Shown piece after piece: positions 43,403-53,916 of a stretch of DNA of 64,000 bases. The first letter of the stretch is position 1, and each line of letters begins with the position of its first letter. This DNA is from Lachnospiraceae bacterium. GTDB lineage: Bacteria > Bacillota > Clostridia > Lachnospirales > Lachnospiraceae. The position numbers were made by a program, and so were the translations under genes. The stretch covers positions 1-64,000 of the forward strand of contig JAFZRY010000030.1 of NCBI GenBank assembly GCA_017619615.1, written 5' to 3'. Under the pieces are notes generated by a model, which ran no database searches, had not been told where the DNA came from, and was given only the letters and a program-made list of their open reading frames with translations.

Positions 43403-44683
43403 TTACTGCAGTTTTTCCTTGCCGCCCATGTAAGGACGCAGGACGGCGGGGATCAGGACGCTGCCGTCCGCCTGCAGGTTGTTCTCCAAGAAGGCGATCA
43501 GCATGCGGGGCGGGGCGACGACGGTGTTGTTCAGCGTGTGGGGCAGGTAGGTGCGGCCGTCCGCGCCTTTGACGCGCATCTTCAGGCGGCGGGCCTGAGC
43601 GTCGCCGAGGTTGGAGCAGGAGCAGACCTCGAAATATTTCTGCTGGCGGGGGCTCCAGGCCTCGATGTCGCAGGATTTCACCTTCAGGTCGGCCAGGTCG
43701 CCGCTGCAGCATTCCAGCTGGCGGACGGGGATGTCCAGGCTGCGGAACAGTTCCACGCTCCAGCGCCACATCTGCTCATACCACTTCATGGAATCCTCGG
43801 GCCTGCAGACCACGATCATCTCCTGCTTTTCAAACTGGTGGATGCGATAGACGCCGCGCTCCTCGATGCCGTGGGCGCCCTTTTCCTTGCGGAAGCAGGG
43901 GCTGTAGCTGGTCAGCGTCTGCGGCAGCGTGTCCTCCGGAATGATCTGGTCGATGAATTTGCCGATCATGGAGTGCTCGCTGGTCCCGATCAGGTACAGG
44001 TCCTCGCCCTCGATCTTGTACATCATCGCGTCCATGTCGGACTGGCTCATGACGCCCTCCACCACGTTGCCGTGGATCATGAAGGGCGGGATGCAGAAGG
44101 TGAAGCCCTTGTCGATCATGAAATCCCGCGCATAGGCGATGACCGCCTCATGCAGGCGGGCGATGTCGCCCATCAGGTAGTAGAAGCCGTTGCCGGAAAC
44201 GCGGCCGGCGGCATCCATGTCGATGCCGTGGAAGCGCTCCATGATCTCCGTGTGGTAGGGGATCGGGAAATCCGGGACGGCGGGCTCGCCGAAGCGCTCG
44301 ACTTCGACGTTTTCGGAGTCGTCTTTGCCCAGCGGGACGGAGGGGTCGATGATGTTCGGGATGAGCAGCATCTTCTTATGCAGCGCCGCTTCCACCTCGC
44401 GCTCGCGGGCGGTCAGCTCGTCGATGCGGGCGCCGTCCGCGGAGACTTCGGCCTTCACCTTCTCCGCTTCGTCGCGTTTGCCCTGGCCCATCAGTTTGCC
44501 GATCTCCTTGGACAGGCGGTTGCGGGTGGCCCTGAGTTCTTCCACTTCCTGCTTGACGGCGCGGTTTTCCGCGTCCAGCGCGATGACTTCGTCCACCAGG
44601 GGGAGCTTCGCGTCCTGGAATTTGTTCCGGATGTTCTGTCTTACCGTTTCCGCGTTGTCGCGGATGAATTTGATGTCCAGCAT
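43403..44683 (-). CDS. serS: Seryl-tRNA synthetase
   Basis: A 426-residue class II aminoacyl-tRNA synthetase that charges tRNA-Ser. The N-terminal coiled-coil arm (about 28-100, LVDEVIALDAENRAVKQEVE onward) grips the tRNA long arm. The catalytic core shows motif 1 (GFTFCIPPFMI), motif 2 with LTSYSPCFRKEKGAHGIEERGVYRIHQF (about 265-290) and motif 3 with NTVVAPPRMLIAFLENN. Length is normal for bacterial SerRS. Its ATG is followed by MLDIKFIRDN, the family's usual start. Intact single gene. Confidence 0.97.
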   Translation of the reverse strand: MLDIKFIRDNAETVRQNIRNKFQDAKLPLVDEVIALDAENRAVKQEVEELRATRNRLSKEIGKLMGQGKRDEAEKVKAEVSADGARIDELTAREREVEAALHKKMLLIPNIIDPSVPLGKDDSENVEVERFGEPAVPDFPIPYHTEIMERFHGIDMDAAGRVSGNGFYYLMGDIARLHEAVIAYARDFMIDKGFTFCIPPFMIHGNVVEGVMSQSDMDAMMYKIEGEDLYLIGTSEHSMIGKFIDQIIPEDTLPQTLTSYSPCFRKEKGAHGIEERGVYRIHQFEKQEMIVVCRPEDSMKWYEQMWRWSVELFRSLDIPVRQLECCSGDLADLKVKSCDIEAWSPRQQKYFEVCSCSNLGDAQARRLKMRVKGADGRTYLPHTLNNTVVAPPRMLIAFLENNLQADGSVLIPAVLRPYMGGKEKLQ

Positions 44684-44694
44684 GGTTTTTGTCC

Positions 44695-45543
44695 TTATAT
44701 GGTAATAGATTGATTACTGTCGGCATTCCGGCGGGATTGCTGCCGGTACTGGCCGGGGCTCACGTCCATGAGTTTGTGGAACGTGGAGATGAAATTGGAA
44801 TTGTTCTTGAATCCGGCCTTCCGGCCCGACTCCTGCACGGAACAGCCCCGGCGGAGGAAATCCGCCGCATACCGGATCCGCACCGCCGCGATATACTGGC
44901 CCACGCTGATCCCGGTGGCCGCCTTGAAGATGCGGCAGAGGTAGTGCTTGTTGTAAAAGAACTTCTCCGCCACTTCCTCCAGGCTCAGACTGCCCGCGGG
45001 ATTATCCCGGATATAGCGGACGATAGGGCTGATGCGCCCGAAGTTTTTATCGCCCTCCTGCTCCGGCGTCCGCAGGTCATGGCCGCCCTCGCGGCTCAGC
45101 TCGCCCAGCCGGACAAGGAGTTCCAGAAACGCCAGATTCCGCCGGAGGTCCGCGCCGAACGCGTCCGGTCCGGCCAGGCAGGCCCGGAACAGCGGTTCCG
45201 TTTCCCGGATCTCCGCCTCGTTCAGGCAGAGCGCCCCGGCGCCTTCCCCGCGGAAAATCTCCAGCAGGTCCGTGCTCCCGCCGCAGAACGGCCGGACGGC
45301 TTCCGGATCGAAGCGGATGACGGTCCTCGCATATTCCGCGCCGGGCAGCGCCACCGACATGTGCAGCACGCCCGCCGGGATCAGCAGTACCGTCCCGCGG
45401 CCGGCCCGGATCATCTCCGCTTCCCGCAGGACCGTGCACGTCCCGCCGGTCACGAATACGATCTCACAGGAATCATGGAAACGGAACGGCTCCGTCTCCC
45501 TGGCCACGTCTCTCTTCAGTTCTGCTTCAAACAGGCCTTTCAT
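44695..45543 (-). CDS. AraC-family transcriptional regulator
   Basis: A 282-residue regulator with an N-terminal cupin domain (about 10-140; HDSCEIVFVTGGTCTV and GTVLLIPAGVLHM) and a C-terminal AraC double helix-turn-helix (about 170-270; SLEEVAEKFFYNKHYLCRIFK and GFKNNSNFISTFHKLMDVSPGQYR). GAGGAG precedes the ATG. It has its own promoter facing away from mnmA. The neighbours give no hint of the regulon; the cupin suggests a sugar or similar ligand. Confidence 0.92.
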   Translation of the reverse strand: MKGLFEAELKRDVARETEPFRFHDSCEIVFVTGGTCTVLREAEMIRAGRGTVLLIPAGVLHMSVALPGAEYARTVIRFDPEAVRPFCGGSTDLLEIFRGEGAGALCLNEAEIRETEPLFRACLAGPDAFGADLRRNLAFLELLVRLGELSREGGHDLRTPEQEGDKNFGRISPIVRYIRDNPAGSLSLEEVAEKFFYNKHYLCRIFKAATGISVGQYIAAVRIRYAADFLRRGCSVQESGRKAGFKNNSNFISTFHKLMDVSPGQYRQQSRRNADSNQSITI

Positions 45544-45573
45544 CCCGGCTCCTCGTATCCGGCGGTAGTCAAC

Positions 45574-45602
45574 ATATTACACAAAACCCCCGCCTTTGGC
45601 AA
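45574..45602 (-). promoter_or_regulatory. Promoter of the AraC-family gene
   Basis: Minus-strand TTGCCA (45597-45602), 17 bp, TAATAT (45574-45579). It is back to back with the mnmA promoter, with 20 bp between the two -35 boxes. Confidence 0.65.
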
Positions 45603-45622
45603 GGATTTTTTTGCGAATTTTG

Positions 45623-45651
45623 TTGAAATTATCTCCGCGCGGAAATATAAT
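45623..45651 (+). promoter_or_regulatory. mnmA promoter giving a leaderless message
   Basis: TTGAAA (45623-45628), 17 bp, TATAAT (45646-45651). The mnmA ATG is at 45658, only six bases after the -10, so transcription should start at or next to the A of the ATG. No ribosome site lies before the ATG, in keeping with a leaderless mRNA. Confidence 0.7.
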
Positions 45652-45657
45652 CGAACC

Positions 45658-46719
45658 ATGAAAGCTCTGATCGCCATGTCCGGCGGCGTCGATTCCAGCG
45701 TCGCCGCTTACCGGATGCAGCAGAACGGCTTTGACTGCGCCGGCTGCATGATGAAACTGTATACGAACGAGGATGCGGCCGTTCCCGCCGGGAAGACCTG
45801 CTGCACGCTCGACGATACCGAAGACGCCCGCCGGGTCGCCTTCCGCCTCAGCATGCCCTTCTACGTCTTCAATTATACCGACGAATTCCGCCGCTGCGTC
45901 ATCCGCGAATTCGCCGAAGCCTATCAGAACGCGCAGACGCCGAACCCCTGCATCAGCTGCAACCGCTCGCTGAAATTCGGCGCGCTGCTGGACCGGGCCC
46001 GCGTCCTGGGCTACGATATCCTGGCCACCGGCCACTACGCCCGCATCCGCTTCGACGGGGAGCGATACCATCTCCATACCGCCGCGTACCTGGAGAAGGA
46101 CCAGAGCTACGTCCTCTACAGCCTGACCCAGGAACAGCTGGCCCATACGGCCTTCCCGCTTGGCGAACTGAGCAAAGCGGAGGTGCGGCGGATCGCTGCC
46201 TCGTTGGAGCTTCCCGTGGCGGAAAAGGCCGAGAGCCAGGATATCTGCTTCGTGCCGGACGGCAATTACGCCGCAGTGGTCGAAGCCTTCACCGGCGAGC
46301 CGTCCGTGCCCGGGGACTTTGTGGACGAGGACGGCCGCGTGCTGGGCCGTCACAAGGGGCTCATCCACTATACCATCGGTCAGCGGAAGGGCCTGGGGCT
46401 CTCCCTGCCCGCCCCGCTGTATGTGATCCGCCTGGATACGGAGAACAACCGGGTCATCCTCGGTCCCTCCGAAGCCCTGTTCCGCCGCGATGTGACGGTC
46501 CGCGGCTTCCACTGGATCAGCGGCGAAGCCCCCGCCGGCCCCGTGGAGGGCCAGGCTAAGCTCCGCTACCGCCAGCCGCCGGCCCCCGTGACCGCCTTCC
46601 CTCAGGACGACGGCTCGGTCCTGCTCTCCTTCGCGGATCCCCAGCGCGCCCCGACTCCCGGCCAGTCCGCTGTCCTGTATCAGGGCGACGAAGTCCTGGG
46701 CGGCGGGATCATCGAATAA
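45658..46719 (+). CDS. mnmA: tRNA-specific 2-thiouridylase MnmA
   Basis: A 353-residue enzyme that adds sulfur to U34 of tRNA-Glu, -Gln and -Lys, using ATP and sulfur handed on by a cysteine desulfurase. The PP-loop SGGVDSS is at residues 8-14; the catalytic cysteines are in NPCISCNRSLKF (about 100) and AESQDICFV (about 198). The C-terminal beta-barrel begins after IHYTIGQRKGLGL. The clostridial form carries KTCCTLDDTEDARRVA near 43-58, as here. No ribosome site is seen; see the promoter entry. A terminator palindrome follows the stop codon. mnmE and mnmG, which modify the same base at C5, are elsewhere in the window. Confidence 0.96.
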   Translation: MKALIAMSGGVDSSVAAYRMQQNGFDCAGCMMKLYTNEDAAVPAGKTCCTLDDTEDARRVAFRLSMPFYVFNYTDEFRRCVIREFAEAYQNAQTPNPCISCNRSLKFGALLDRARVLGYDILATGHYARIRFDGERYHLHTAAYLEKDQSYVLYSLTQEQLAHTAFPLGELSKAEVRRIAASLELPVAEKAESQDICFVPDGNYAAVVEAFTGEPSVPGDFVDEDGRVLGRHKGLIHYTIGQRKGLGLSLPAPLYVIRLDTENNRVILGPSEALFRRDVTVRGFHWISGEAPAGPVEGQAKLRYRQPPAPVTAFPQDDGSVLLSFADPQRAPTPGQSAVLYQGDEVLGGGIIE

Positions 46720-46746
46720 AAAAAGGCGGCCGCGGCCGCCTTTTTT
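46716..46746. terminator. Bidirectional terminator after mnmA
   Basis: A-run, GGCGGCCGCGGCCGCC palindrome, T-run; just after the mnmA stop. A second hairpin GGGGCGGGC/GCCCGCCCC at 46765-46785 lies between it and the gyrA stop and could serve gyrA. Confidence 0.88.
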
Positions 46747-46794
46747 CCTGTCCGGTCTCTCTCCGGGGCGGGCATTGCCCGCCCCTTTATCTTA

Positions 46795-49314
46795 TTACTT
46801 CTCTTCCGGCAGCTCCGGTTCTTCCTCGTCCTTGGACGAGTCGCCCTGCCGCACTTTCGCGATGCCGGCCACCTTCACGCCCTTCTCCAGGCGGATCAGC
46901 TTCACGCCGGAGGTGATGCGGCCGAGGCGGCTGATGGACTTGATGGTGATGCGGATGATGACGCCTGCGTCGGTGATCAGCATCAGTTCCTGCTCGCCCT
47001 GGACGGCCTTGGCGCCGACCACGTCGCCGGTCTTCATGTTGATCTTATAGCACTTGACGCCCTTGCCGCCGCGGTTCTGCGGCGTGAATTCGCTCATGTC
47101 CGTGCGCTTGCCGATGCCGAGTTCGGACACGATCAGCATGTCCTCGCCCTGGCTGGCCAGCTGCATGGAGACCACCTCGTCGCCCGGGGACAACTTCATG
47201 CCGATCACACCCATGCTCACACGTCCCATCGGGCGCACGTCGGTCTCGTGGAAGCGGATGCACTGGCCCGCGCGGGTCACCAGCAGCACGTCGTCCTGAC
47301 CGTCGGTGATCTTGACCTCGATCAGCTCGTCGCCTTCCTTCAGGTTGATGGCCGCCAGACCGTTGCTGCGCACGTTCTGGTACTCCGTGAGGGCGGTCTT
47401 CTTGGCCATGCCGTCCTTGGTAGCCATCATGAAGTACTTGTCTTCCTCGTAGGTCTTGATCGGGATGACGGCGGTGACTTTTTCGTCCGCGCCGAGCTGC
47501 AGCAGGTTCACGATGGCCGTGCCCCGGCTGGTGCGGGACGCTTCCGGAATGTTGTAGCCCTTCAGGCGGTACGTCTTGCCCTTGTTGGTGAAGAACATGA
47601 TGTAATGGTGCGTCGTGGTCATGAAGAGCTCTTCAATGTAGTCCTCTTCCAGGGTCTTCATGCCGGTGACGCCCCGTCCGCCGCGGTTCTGGGCCTTGAA
47701 GTTGGAGATGCTCATCCGCTTGATGTAGCCCAGCGCGGTCATGGCGATGACGGTGGGCTCGTCCGGGATGGTGTCCTCGTCCGAGATCTCGCCCGCGTCC
47801 GCGCCGATCCGGGTGCGCCGCTCGTCGCCGAATTTCTCCGCGGTGATCAGCAGTTCTTCCTTGATGACGCCCAGCAGCAGGCGCTCGTCGGCCAGGATGG
47901 CCTTCCACTCCGCGATCTTCTCCATCAGGTCCGCGTACTCCGCTTCCAGCTTTTCACGCTCCAGGCCGGTCAGGGCGCGCAGACGCATATCCACGATGGC
48001 CTGGGCCTGCACGTCGGAGAGCCCGAAGCGGGCGATCAGCCCTTCCTTGGCCAGCTGCACCGTCCGCGCGCCGCGCACGATGCGGATGACTTCGTCGATG
48101 TTGTCCAGCGCGATCAGCAGGCCTTCGATGATGTGCGCCCGCTCCTCGGCCTTGTTCAGGTCGTATTTGGTGCGGCGGGTCACCACTTCTTCCTGGTGGT
48201 CCAGATACGCGTGCAGCACCTGCTCCAGGTTCATGACCCGGGGCTGTCCCTTGTCCAGGGCCAGCATGATGACGCCGTAAGTGGTCAGCAGTTCGGTGTG
48301 CTTGTAGATCTGGTTCAGCACCAGGTTGGGGTTGGCGTCGCGGCGCAGCTCCACGCAGAGGCGGATGCCGTCCTTGTTGGATTCGTTGCGCAGCTCCGAA
48401 ATGCCGTCGATGCGCTTTTCCTTCACCAGGTCCGCGATGTCCTTCAGCGCCTTCTCCGGATTCACGCCGTAAGGCGGCTCCGTGAACACGATGCGGTGCT
48501 TGCCGTTGGCCATGGGCTCGATCTCCGACACCGCCTGGATGCGGATCTTGCCGCGGCCGGTGCGGTATGCTTCCTCGATGCCCTGGCGGCCCAGGATCAC
48601 GGCGCCGGTCGGGAAGTCCGGGCCCTTGATGATCTCCATTAGTTCGTCCACCGTGGTGTCGCGGCCTTCGCGCACCCGGTTGTCGATCATCAGCGCCACG
48701 CCGTTCACGACTTCGCGCAGGTTGTGCGGCGGGATATTCGTCGCCATGCCGACCGCGATGCCCGTGCCGCCGTTCACCAGCAGGTTCGGGATGCGGGCAG
48801 GCAGGACGGAGGGTTCCCGCTCGGAGCCGTCGAAGTTGTCTTCAAAATCCACCGTGTCCTTGTTCAGATCCGCCACCATTTCCATGGAGATCTTGGACAT
48901 GCGGGCTTCCGTGTAACGGGAGGCGGCGGGGCCGTCGCCGTCGATGGAACCGAAGTTGCCGTGGCCGTCCACGAGCGGGTACCGGATCGACCAGGGCTGG
49001 GCCATGTTGACCATGGACATGTAGATGGAAGAGTCGCCGTGGGGGTGATATTTACCCATCGTATCACCGACGATACGGGCGCTCTTGCGGTGCGGCTTGT
49101 CCGGTCCGTTGTTCAGTTCGGTCATGGAGTAGAGGATGCGGCGCTGTACGGGCTTTAAGCCGTCGCGCACGTCCGGGAGGGCCCGGGCCACGATGACGCT
49201 CATCGCGTAATCGATGTAGAACTCCTCCATGGTCTTTTTCAGGTCCACCTCGTGGATCCGGTCAAAATCAAAGACGGTCTCGTCGATATTGTCGTTTTTC
49301 TTCTTCTTCGCCAT
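46795..49314 (-). CDS. gyrA: DNA gyrase subunit A
   Basis: An 839-residue type IIA topoisomerase subunit that cuts and rejoins DNA during supercoiling. It starts with the conserved [41 protein letters not shown] block. The quinolone-determining region reads [25 protein letters not shown], with Ser at the position equivalent to E. coli 83 (S in GDSS) and no change that would mark resistance visible by eye. The catalytic Tyr is in [12 protein letters not shown]. The C-terminal beta-pinwheel contains the GyrA box QNRGGRGV (about 534), which distinguishes gyrase from topoisomerase IV. It lies 10 bp after gyrB. Confidence 0.97.
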   Translation of the reverse strand: MAKKKKNDNIDETVFDFDRIHEVDLKKTMEEFYIDYAMSVIVARALPDVRDGLKPVQRRILYSMTELNNGPDKPHRKSARIVGDTMGKYHPHGDSSIYMSMVNMAQPWSIRYPLVDGHGNFGSIDGDGPAASRYTEARMSKISMEMVADLNKDTVDFEDNFDGSEREPSVLPARIPNLLVNGGTGIAVGMATNIPPHNLREVVNGVALMIDNRVREGRDTTVDELMEIIKGPDFPTGAVILGRQGIEEAYRTGRGKIRIQAVSEIEPMANGKHRIVFTEPPYGVNPEKALKDIADLVKEKRIDGISELRNESNKDGIRLCVELRRDANPNLVLNQIYKHTELLTTYGVIMLALDKGQPRVMNLEQVLHAYLDHQEEVVTRRTKYDLNKAEERAHIIEGLLIALDNIDEVIRIVRGARTVQLAKEGLIARFGLSDVQAQAIVDMRLRALTGLEREKLEAEYADLMEKIAEWKAILADERLLLGVIKEELLITAEKFGDERRTRIGADAGEISDEDTIPDEPTVIAMTALGYIKRMSISNFKAQNRGGRGVTGMKTLEEDYIEELFMTTTHHYIMFFTNKGKTYRLKGYNIPEASRTSRGTAIVNLLQLGADEKVTAVIPIKTYEEDKYFMMATKDGMAKKTALTEYQNVRSNGLAAINLKEGDELIEVKITDGQDDVLLVTRAGQCIRFHETDVRPMGRVSMGVIGMKLSPGDEVVSMQLASQGEDMLIVSELGIGKRTDMSEFTPQNRGGKGVKCYKINMKTGDVVGAKAVQGEQELMLITDAGVIIRITIKSISRLGRITSGVKLIRLEKGVKVAGIAKVRQGDSSKDEEEPELPEEK

Positions 49315-49324
49315 AGTCTCTCCC

Positions 49325-51268
49325 TTACACGTCCAGGTTCTTCACGAACTGGGCGTTGGCTTCGATAAACTCCCGGCGGGGCTCCACTTTATCGCCCATC
49401 AGGATGTTGAAGGTCATGTCCACCAGCGACGCGGTGTCCTCGTCGATGCACACCTGGCGCAGGATGCGGCGGGACGGATCCATGGTGGTCTCCCACAGCT
49501 GTTCCGCGTCCATTTCGCCCAGACCTTTGTAGCGCTGGATGCGCGCGCCGTCCACGCCGACTTCGGCCATGAGCCGTTTCTGCTCGTCCTCGCTGTAGGT
49601 ATACCAGACCTTTTTGTTCTTTTCGACCTTATACAGCGGCGGCTGCGCCAGATAGACGTGGCCGGTGCGGATCAGTTCCGGCATGAAGCGGTACAGGAAG
49701 GTCAGCATCAGCGTCCCGATATGGGCGCCGTCCACGTCGGCATCGGTCATGATGATGATCTTGTCATAGCGCAGTTTATTGATATCGAAGTTCTGCAGGA
49801 TGCCAGTGCCGAAGGCGGTGATCATGGTCTTGATCTCCGCATTGCCGTAGATCTTCTCCTCGCGGGCTTTTTCCACGTTCAGGATCTTGCCGCGCAGGGG
49901 CAGGATGGCCTGGTTTTCCCGGTTCCGCGCGGTCTTGGCGGAGCCGCCGGCGGAGTCGCCCTCCACGATGAAGATCTCGCAGATCTTGGGATCCTTGGAC
50001 GAGCAGTCCGCCAGCTTGCCGGGCAGGCCGAAGCTGTCCAGGGCGTTGGCGCGGCGCACGTTTTCGCGCGCCTTCCGGGCGCTGTCGCGGGCTTTCTGCG
50101 CCAGCAGGGCTTTTTCGCAGATGGCTTTGGCGACCTGCGGATTCTGCTCCAGGAAGTACACCAGCTTTTCGCCCACGATGGATTCCACCGCGGTGCGGGC
50201 CTCGGAGTTGCCGAGCTTCTGCTTGGTCTGGCCTTCGAACTGCGGGTCCTCGATCTTGATGGAGATGATGGCGGTCAGGCCTTCGCGGATGTCGTCGCCG
50301 GTCAGGTTGGCCATGTTGTCCTTCAGGATCTTGTTCTTCCGCGCGTAGTCGTTGAAGCACTTGGTGGTGGCGTTTTTAAAGCCGGTCAGGTGCATGCCGC
50401 CTTCGGGGGTGATGATGTTGTTGACGAAGGACAGCGTGTTTTCGGTGAAGCCGTCGTTGTGCTGGAAAGCGACCTCCACGTAAACACCGTTGTAGGTGCC
50501 CTCGATGTAGATCACCTTGTCGTACAGGGCGTTGTTGCTGCGGTTCAGGAAGGTGACGAATTCCTGGATGCCGCCTTCGTAGCAGTAGGATTTTTCCTTG
50601 ACTTCGTCGCCGCGCTTGTCGCGGATCGTGATCTTTAAACCTTTGGTCAGGAACGCGGTCTCGCGCAGGCGGGTCTTTAAGGTATCGAAATCAAAGACCG
50701 TATCTTCAAAAATGGTCGCGTCCGGCTTGAAGGTGACCGTGGTGCCGGTATTGTTCTTGCGGCAGGTGCCTACCGCCGTCAGTTTGGAGGCCGTATGGCC
50801 GCCGTTTTCATAACGCTGTTTGTGGACCACGCCATCCTGGCGGATCTCCACCTCCAGCCATTCGGACAGGGCGTTCACGACGGACGCGCCCACGCCGTGC
50901 AGGCCGCCGGAGACTTTATAGCCCCCGCCGCCGAATTTGCCGCCGGCGTGCAGGATCGTGAAGACCACTTCCACGGCCGGGATGCCCGCCTTGGGGTGGA
51001 TCCCCACGGGAATGCCGCGGCCGTTGTCGATGACCGTCACGGAGCCGTCCTTGTTCAATTCCACCTGGATCTCCGTGCAGAAGCCGGCCAGCGCCTCGTC
51101 CACCGCGTTGTCCACGATCTCGTAGACCAGGTGGTGCAGGCCGCGGGACGACGTCGTGCCGATGTACATGCCCGGCCGCTTGCGCACCGCTTCCAGACCC
51201 TCCAGGATCTGGATCTGGTCTGCTGTATATTCCTGCAGGCCTTCCTGCAATTTACTCATCTCACTCAT
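49325..51268 (-). CDS. gyrB: DNA gyrase subunit B
   Basis: A 647-residue ATPase subunit of gyrase. GHKL ATP site: [15 protein letters not shown] (Asn ligand), [15 protein letters not shown] and [27 protein letters not shown]. The Toprim domain has [15 protein letters not shown] and [11 protein letters not shown] with the metal-binding Asp residues. The C-terminus has the usual [20 protein letters not shown]. It overlaps recF by four bases (ATGA) and precedes gyrA, the standard Firmicute arrangement. Confidence 0.97.
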   Translation of the reverse strand: MSEMSKLQEGLQEYTADQIQILEGLEAVRKRPGMYIGTTSSRGLHHLVYEIVDNAVDEALAGFCTEIQVELNKDGSVTVIDNGRGIPVGIHPKAGIPAVEVVFTILHAGGKFGGGGYKVSGGLHGVGASVVNALSEWLEVEIRQDGVVHKQRYENGGHTASKLTAVGTCRKNNTGTTVTFKPDATIFEDTVFDFDTLKTRLRETAFLTKGLKITIRDKRGDEVKEKSYCYEGGIQEFVTFLNRSNNALYDKVIYIEGTYNGVYVEVAFQHNDGFTENTLSFVNNIITPEGGMHLTGFKNATTKCFNDYARKNKILKDNMANLTGDDIREGLTAIISIKIEDPQFEGQTKQKLGNSEARTAVESIVGEKLVYFLEQNPQVAKAICEKALLAQKARDSARKARENVRRANALDSFGLPGKLADCSSKDPKICEIFIVEGDSAGGSAKTARNRENQAILPLRGKILNVEKAREEKIYGNAEIKTMITAFGTGILQNFDINKLRYDKIIIMTDADVDGAHIGTLMLTFLYRFMPELIRTGHVYLAQPPLYKVEKNKKVWYTYSEDEQKRLMAEVGVDGARIQRYKGLGEMDAEQLWETTMDPSRRILRQVCIDEDTASLVDMTFNILMGDKVEPRREFIEANAQFVKNLDV

Positions 51269-52353
51269 GTATCATCCTCCGTTAAGGTTCCTTTCGTCAC
51301 TTTCCATTTTTTGTCCGCCTGCACCTGGCGCCGGACGAAATCGTCCAGGCCTGTGCAGGTCAGGAAGGTCTGGATGCCGCTGATGTGTCCCAGCAGTTTT
51401 TCCCGTCTCCCCGCATCCAGTTCGGACAGCACGTCGTCCAGGAGCAGGACAGGCGGTTCGCCCAGTTTGCGCCGCACCAGCTCGATCTCCGCCAGTTTCA
51501 TGGACAGGGCGGTGGTCCGCTGCTGTCCCTGGGAGCCGAAATGCTTGACGTCGGTGCCGTTTATCATAAATTCCATCTCGTCCCGCTGGGGACCGACGGA
51601 AGTGCTGCCCTGGTAAATGTCCCTGTCCCGGCTGAGGAACAGTTTTTCCTCCATGCGGCCCATTTCCGCGCCGGGGACGTAGCGGATGCGCAGGTCCTCC
51701 TGCCCGCCCGTCAGATCCCGGTGGATCCGCCGCACGATCTCCTCCAGTTCTTCCGTGAACACCAGCCGCGCCTGCATCAGCCGCTCGCCGGAAGCGGCAA
51801 GCCGCTGGTCATAGGCGTCCAGCAGCGCCGTGAAATCCCGGTCGTTCTTCATTTCCTTGAGCAGGGCGTTCCGCTGGGTCAGGGTCCTTTTGTAGTCCAG
51901 CAGGTCCCGGGTGTAGGCGCCGTCCAGTTGGCAGAGCTCCACGTTCAGGAAGCCCCGGCGCTCCGCCGGCGCGCTTTTGATGATTTTCAGGTCCTCCGGC
52001 GAGAAAAAGACCGCGTGGAAATGGCCCAGCAGTTCGGAGATCCGCCGCAGCGGCACGCCGTTGACCAGCGCTTCCCGCGATTTGTCCCGGTTCAGGTGGA
52101 ATTCGATGAGGGTCGGGATCCCCTGTTTTTCCACTTCCAGCCGGACGTGGGCCTCATCCGAGCCGAAAGCGATCATTTCCCGGTCCTTCGCGCCCCGGTG
52201 CGAGGACGCGGTGGCACACAGATAGACCGCCTCCAGGAGATTGGTCTTACCCTGGGCATTGTCTCCGTAAAGGAGATTGATGCCAGGCGCCGGTTCCATC
52301 CGGAGGCCGGAATAACTGCGGTATCGGATCAGGGAAACGGATTTTACAAGCAT
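51265..52353 (-). CDS. recF: DNA repair protein RecF
   Basis: A 362-residue SMC-like ATPase that loads RecA at gaps. Walker A is [18 protein letters not shown] (about 28-45); the opening [23 protein letters not shown], the [22 protein letters not shown] segment (about 110) and the C-terminal signature [16 protein letters not shown] with Walker [15 protein letters not shown] are all present. The ATG at 52353 is chosen by family length; it overlaps the S4-protein stop by ten bases. Confidence 0.95.
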   Translation of the reverse strand: MLVKSVSLIRYRSYSGLRMEPAPGINLLYGDNAQGKTNLLEAVYLCATASSHRGAKDREMIAFGSDEAHVRLEVEKQGIPTLIEFHLNRDKSREALVNGVPLRRISELLGHFHAVFFSPEDLKIIKSAPAERRGFLNVELCQLDGAYTRDLLDYKRTLTQRNALLKEMKNDRDFTALLDAYDQRLAASGERLMQARLVFTEELEEIVRRIHRDLTGGQEDLRIRYVPGAEMGRMEEKLFLSRDRDIYQGSTSVGPQRDEMEFMINGTDVKHFGSQGQQRTTALSMKLAEIELVRRKLGEPPVLLLDDVLSELDAGRREKLLGHISGIQTFLTCTGLDDFVRRQVQADKKWKVTKGTLTEDDT

Positions 52354-52553
52354 TTGACCGTGACTTGCTTTCCGTTGTATGCGATCACGTCGCCGGGCCG
52401 GCATTTGCGTCCCCGGCGGGTGTCCACTTCTCCGTTCACGGTCACGGCACCGGCCGCAATGACTTCCTTCGCGGCGGCTCCGTTTTCCGTCAGGCCGGCC
52501 AGTTTTAAGGCCTGACCCAGTTTGATAAATTCATCTTTGATCGTGATTTCCAT
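52344..52553 (-). CDS. yaaA: S4-domain RNA-binding protein, YaaA type
   Basis: A 69-residue protein consisting of one S4 domain (KLGQALKLAGLTENGAAAKEVIAAG, NGEVDTRRGRKCRPGDVI), found between dnaN and recF in most Firmicutes. Its role is not firmly established; it may bind ribosomal RNA. It starts 18 bp after dnaN. The symbol is the one used for the Bacillus gene at this locus. Confidence 0.9.
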   Translation of the reverse strand: MEITIKDEFIKLGQALKLAGLTENGAAAKEVIAAGAVTVNGEVDTRRGRKCRPGDVIAYNGKQVTVKCL

Positions 52554-52571
52554 GACGGTCCTTCGCCGGCG

Positions 52572-53684
52572 TTAACCGCGGCTCACAAAATTCACGGGCA
52601 GGATCAGGTAAATGAACGTGCCTTCCTCGTCCCGGATGAAGCCCGGCGCCCGGGAATTGGTCAGATACAGGTTGATTTTCTCATCTTCCACGGCCTTCAG
52701 CGCGTCGATCAGGAAGCGCGGGTTGAAGCCAATCATCAGGTTGTTGCCGCTCTTTTCCACCGGCACTTTTTCGGTCATGGAACCGATATTGGAGGTCAGG
52801 CTCAGGGTCATGCCCTGGTCCTTGATGTCCAGGACCACCGGCTTCTTGTCGCTTTCGCGCACGAAGGTCATGGAACGGTCGATGGCCGCCAGAAAATCCC
52901 TGCGGTTCAGGGTCAGCCGCGTTTCGAAATTATTGGTGATCATCTGGTCGATGCGGAAATAATCCCCGTCGATCAGCCGGCTCACGAGCGTGGTATCTTC
53001 AAACGAGAACAGGATGTGGTTCTTGCCCAGGAAGATCTCCACGTTTTTGCCGGAATCGCCCGACAGGATGCGGCTGATGTCGTTCAGCGTCTTGCCCGGC
53101 ACGATGACCGACTTGCTTTCATAATACTCGTTCAACACGCAGTAGCGGATCGCGATGCGGTAGCCGTCCACGGCCGCGACGCGCAGGACGTTATTCTTGA
53201 TTTCAAACAGCTCGCCGGTCATCATCTTGTTGCTGTCGTTCGGCGAAGTGCAGAAAATAGTCTTCTCAATAATGTTTTTCAGGCTCAGCTGGGAGATCAC
53301 CACGGGCGTGCCCTTGTCCAGGGACGGCATGCCGATGAAGTCCTCGCCGTTGTTGCCGGCCAGGTTCTGGACGCTGGCGCCGGAACTGATGATGACGTTC
53401 AGATTGCTTTCCACCTTGATGTGGATCTCCTCTTCCGGCATTTTCTTGATAATGTCGGAAAAGATGCGGGAATCCAGGGCGATCTTTCCTTCTTCGATGA
53501 TGGTGCCGCTGACTTCGGTGCGGATGGCCATCTCCATGTCGTTGGCCATCAGGCTGATCTTCCCGTTGCGGGCTTCCAGCAGGAAGCATTCCAGGATAGG
53601 CAGCGTGGTGCGGGTGGGGACAGCCTTGCTCGTGGCATTGATGGCCTGGATCATTTTCGTGCGGGACAGGAAGATATCTAACAT
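52572..53684 (-). CDS. dnaN: DNA polymerase III sliding clamp (beta subunit)
   Basis: A 370-residue clamp of three repeated domains that encircles DNA and tethers the replicative polymerase and repair proteins. The sequence opens FLSRTKMIQAINATSKAVPTRTTLPILECFLLEA and ends YLILPVNFVSRG, close to the family consensus ending in the clamp's partner-binding pocket. Length is normal. It lies 232 bp after dnaA; that gap is described separately. Confidence 0.96.
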   Translation of the reverse strand: MLDIFLSRTKMIQAINATSKAVPTRTTLPILECFLLEARNGKISLMANDMEMAIRTEVSGTIIEEGKIALDSRIFSDIIKKMPEEEIHIKVESNLNVIISSGASVQNLAGNNGEDFIGMPSLDKGTPVVISQLSLKNIIEKTIFCTSPNDSNKMMTGELFEIKNNVLRVAAVDGYRIAIRYCVLNEYYESKSVIVPGKTLNDISRILSGDSGKNVEIFLGKNHILFSFEDTTLVSRLIDGDYFRIDQMITNNFETRLTLNRRDFLAAIDRSMTFVRESDKKPVVLDIKDQGMTLSLTSNIGSMTEKVPVEKSGNNLMIGFNPRFLIDALKAVEDEKINLYLTNSRAPGFIRDEEGTFIYLILPVNFVSRG

Positions 53685-53916
53685 GACGGCTCCTTTTATT
53701 CTGGTACTTGATAATTATTATTATAAAGGCGGTGGATTTGTTGAAAAGCTGCCTTTACCGTTGTGCTGCCTGCTAAAACGCAGGGGAGAAGAGGGTGGGG
53801 ACGGCGGGGAAAGGGGGCGGATAAACGGCGGTTTATTCACCGGCCTTCCGGAGGGGCGGACGGTCCGTTTCGGATATCCGCAAAATCCCGGTTTTATCCC
53901 CGTGGACAGGTGGATA
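53685..53916. other. dnaA-dnaN intergenic region
   Basis: Holds an AT-rich block (53709-53729) with a minus-strand TATAAT at 53720-53725, a likely -10 for dnaN, and degenerate DnaA-box-like words: TTATTCACC at 53833-53841 and TTATCCCCG at 53894-53902 on the plus strand and a TTATCCGC on the minus strand near 53817-53824. In several Firmicutes the origin is split between this gap and the region upstream of dnaA. Confidence 0.5.
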
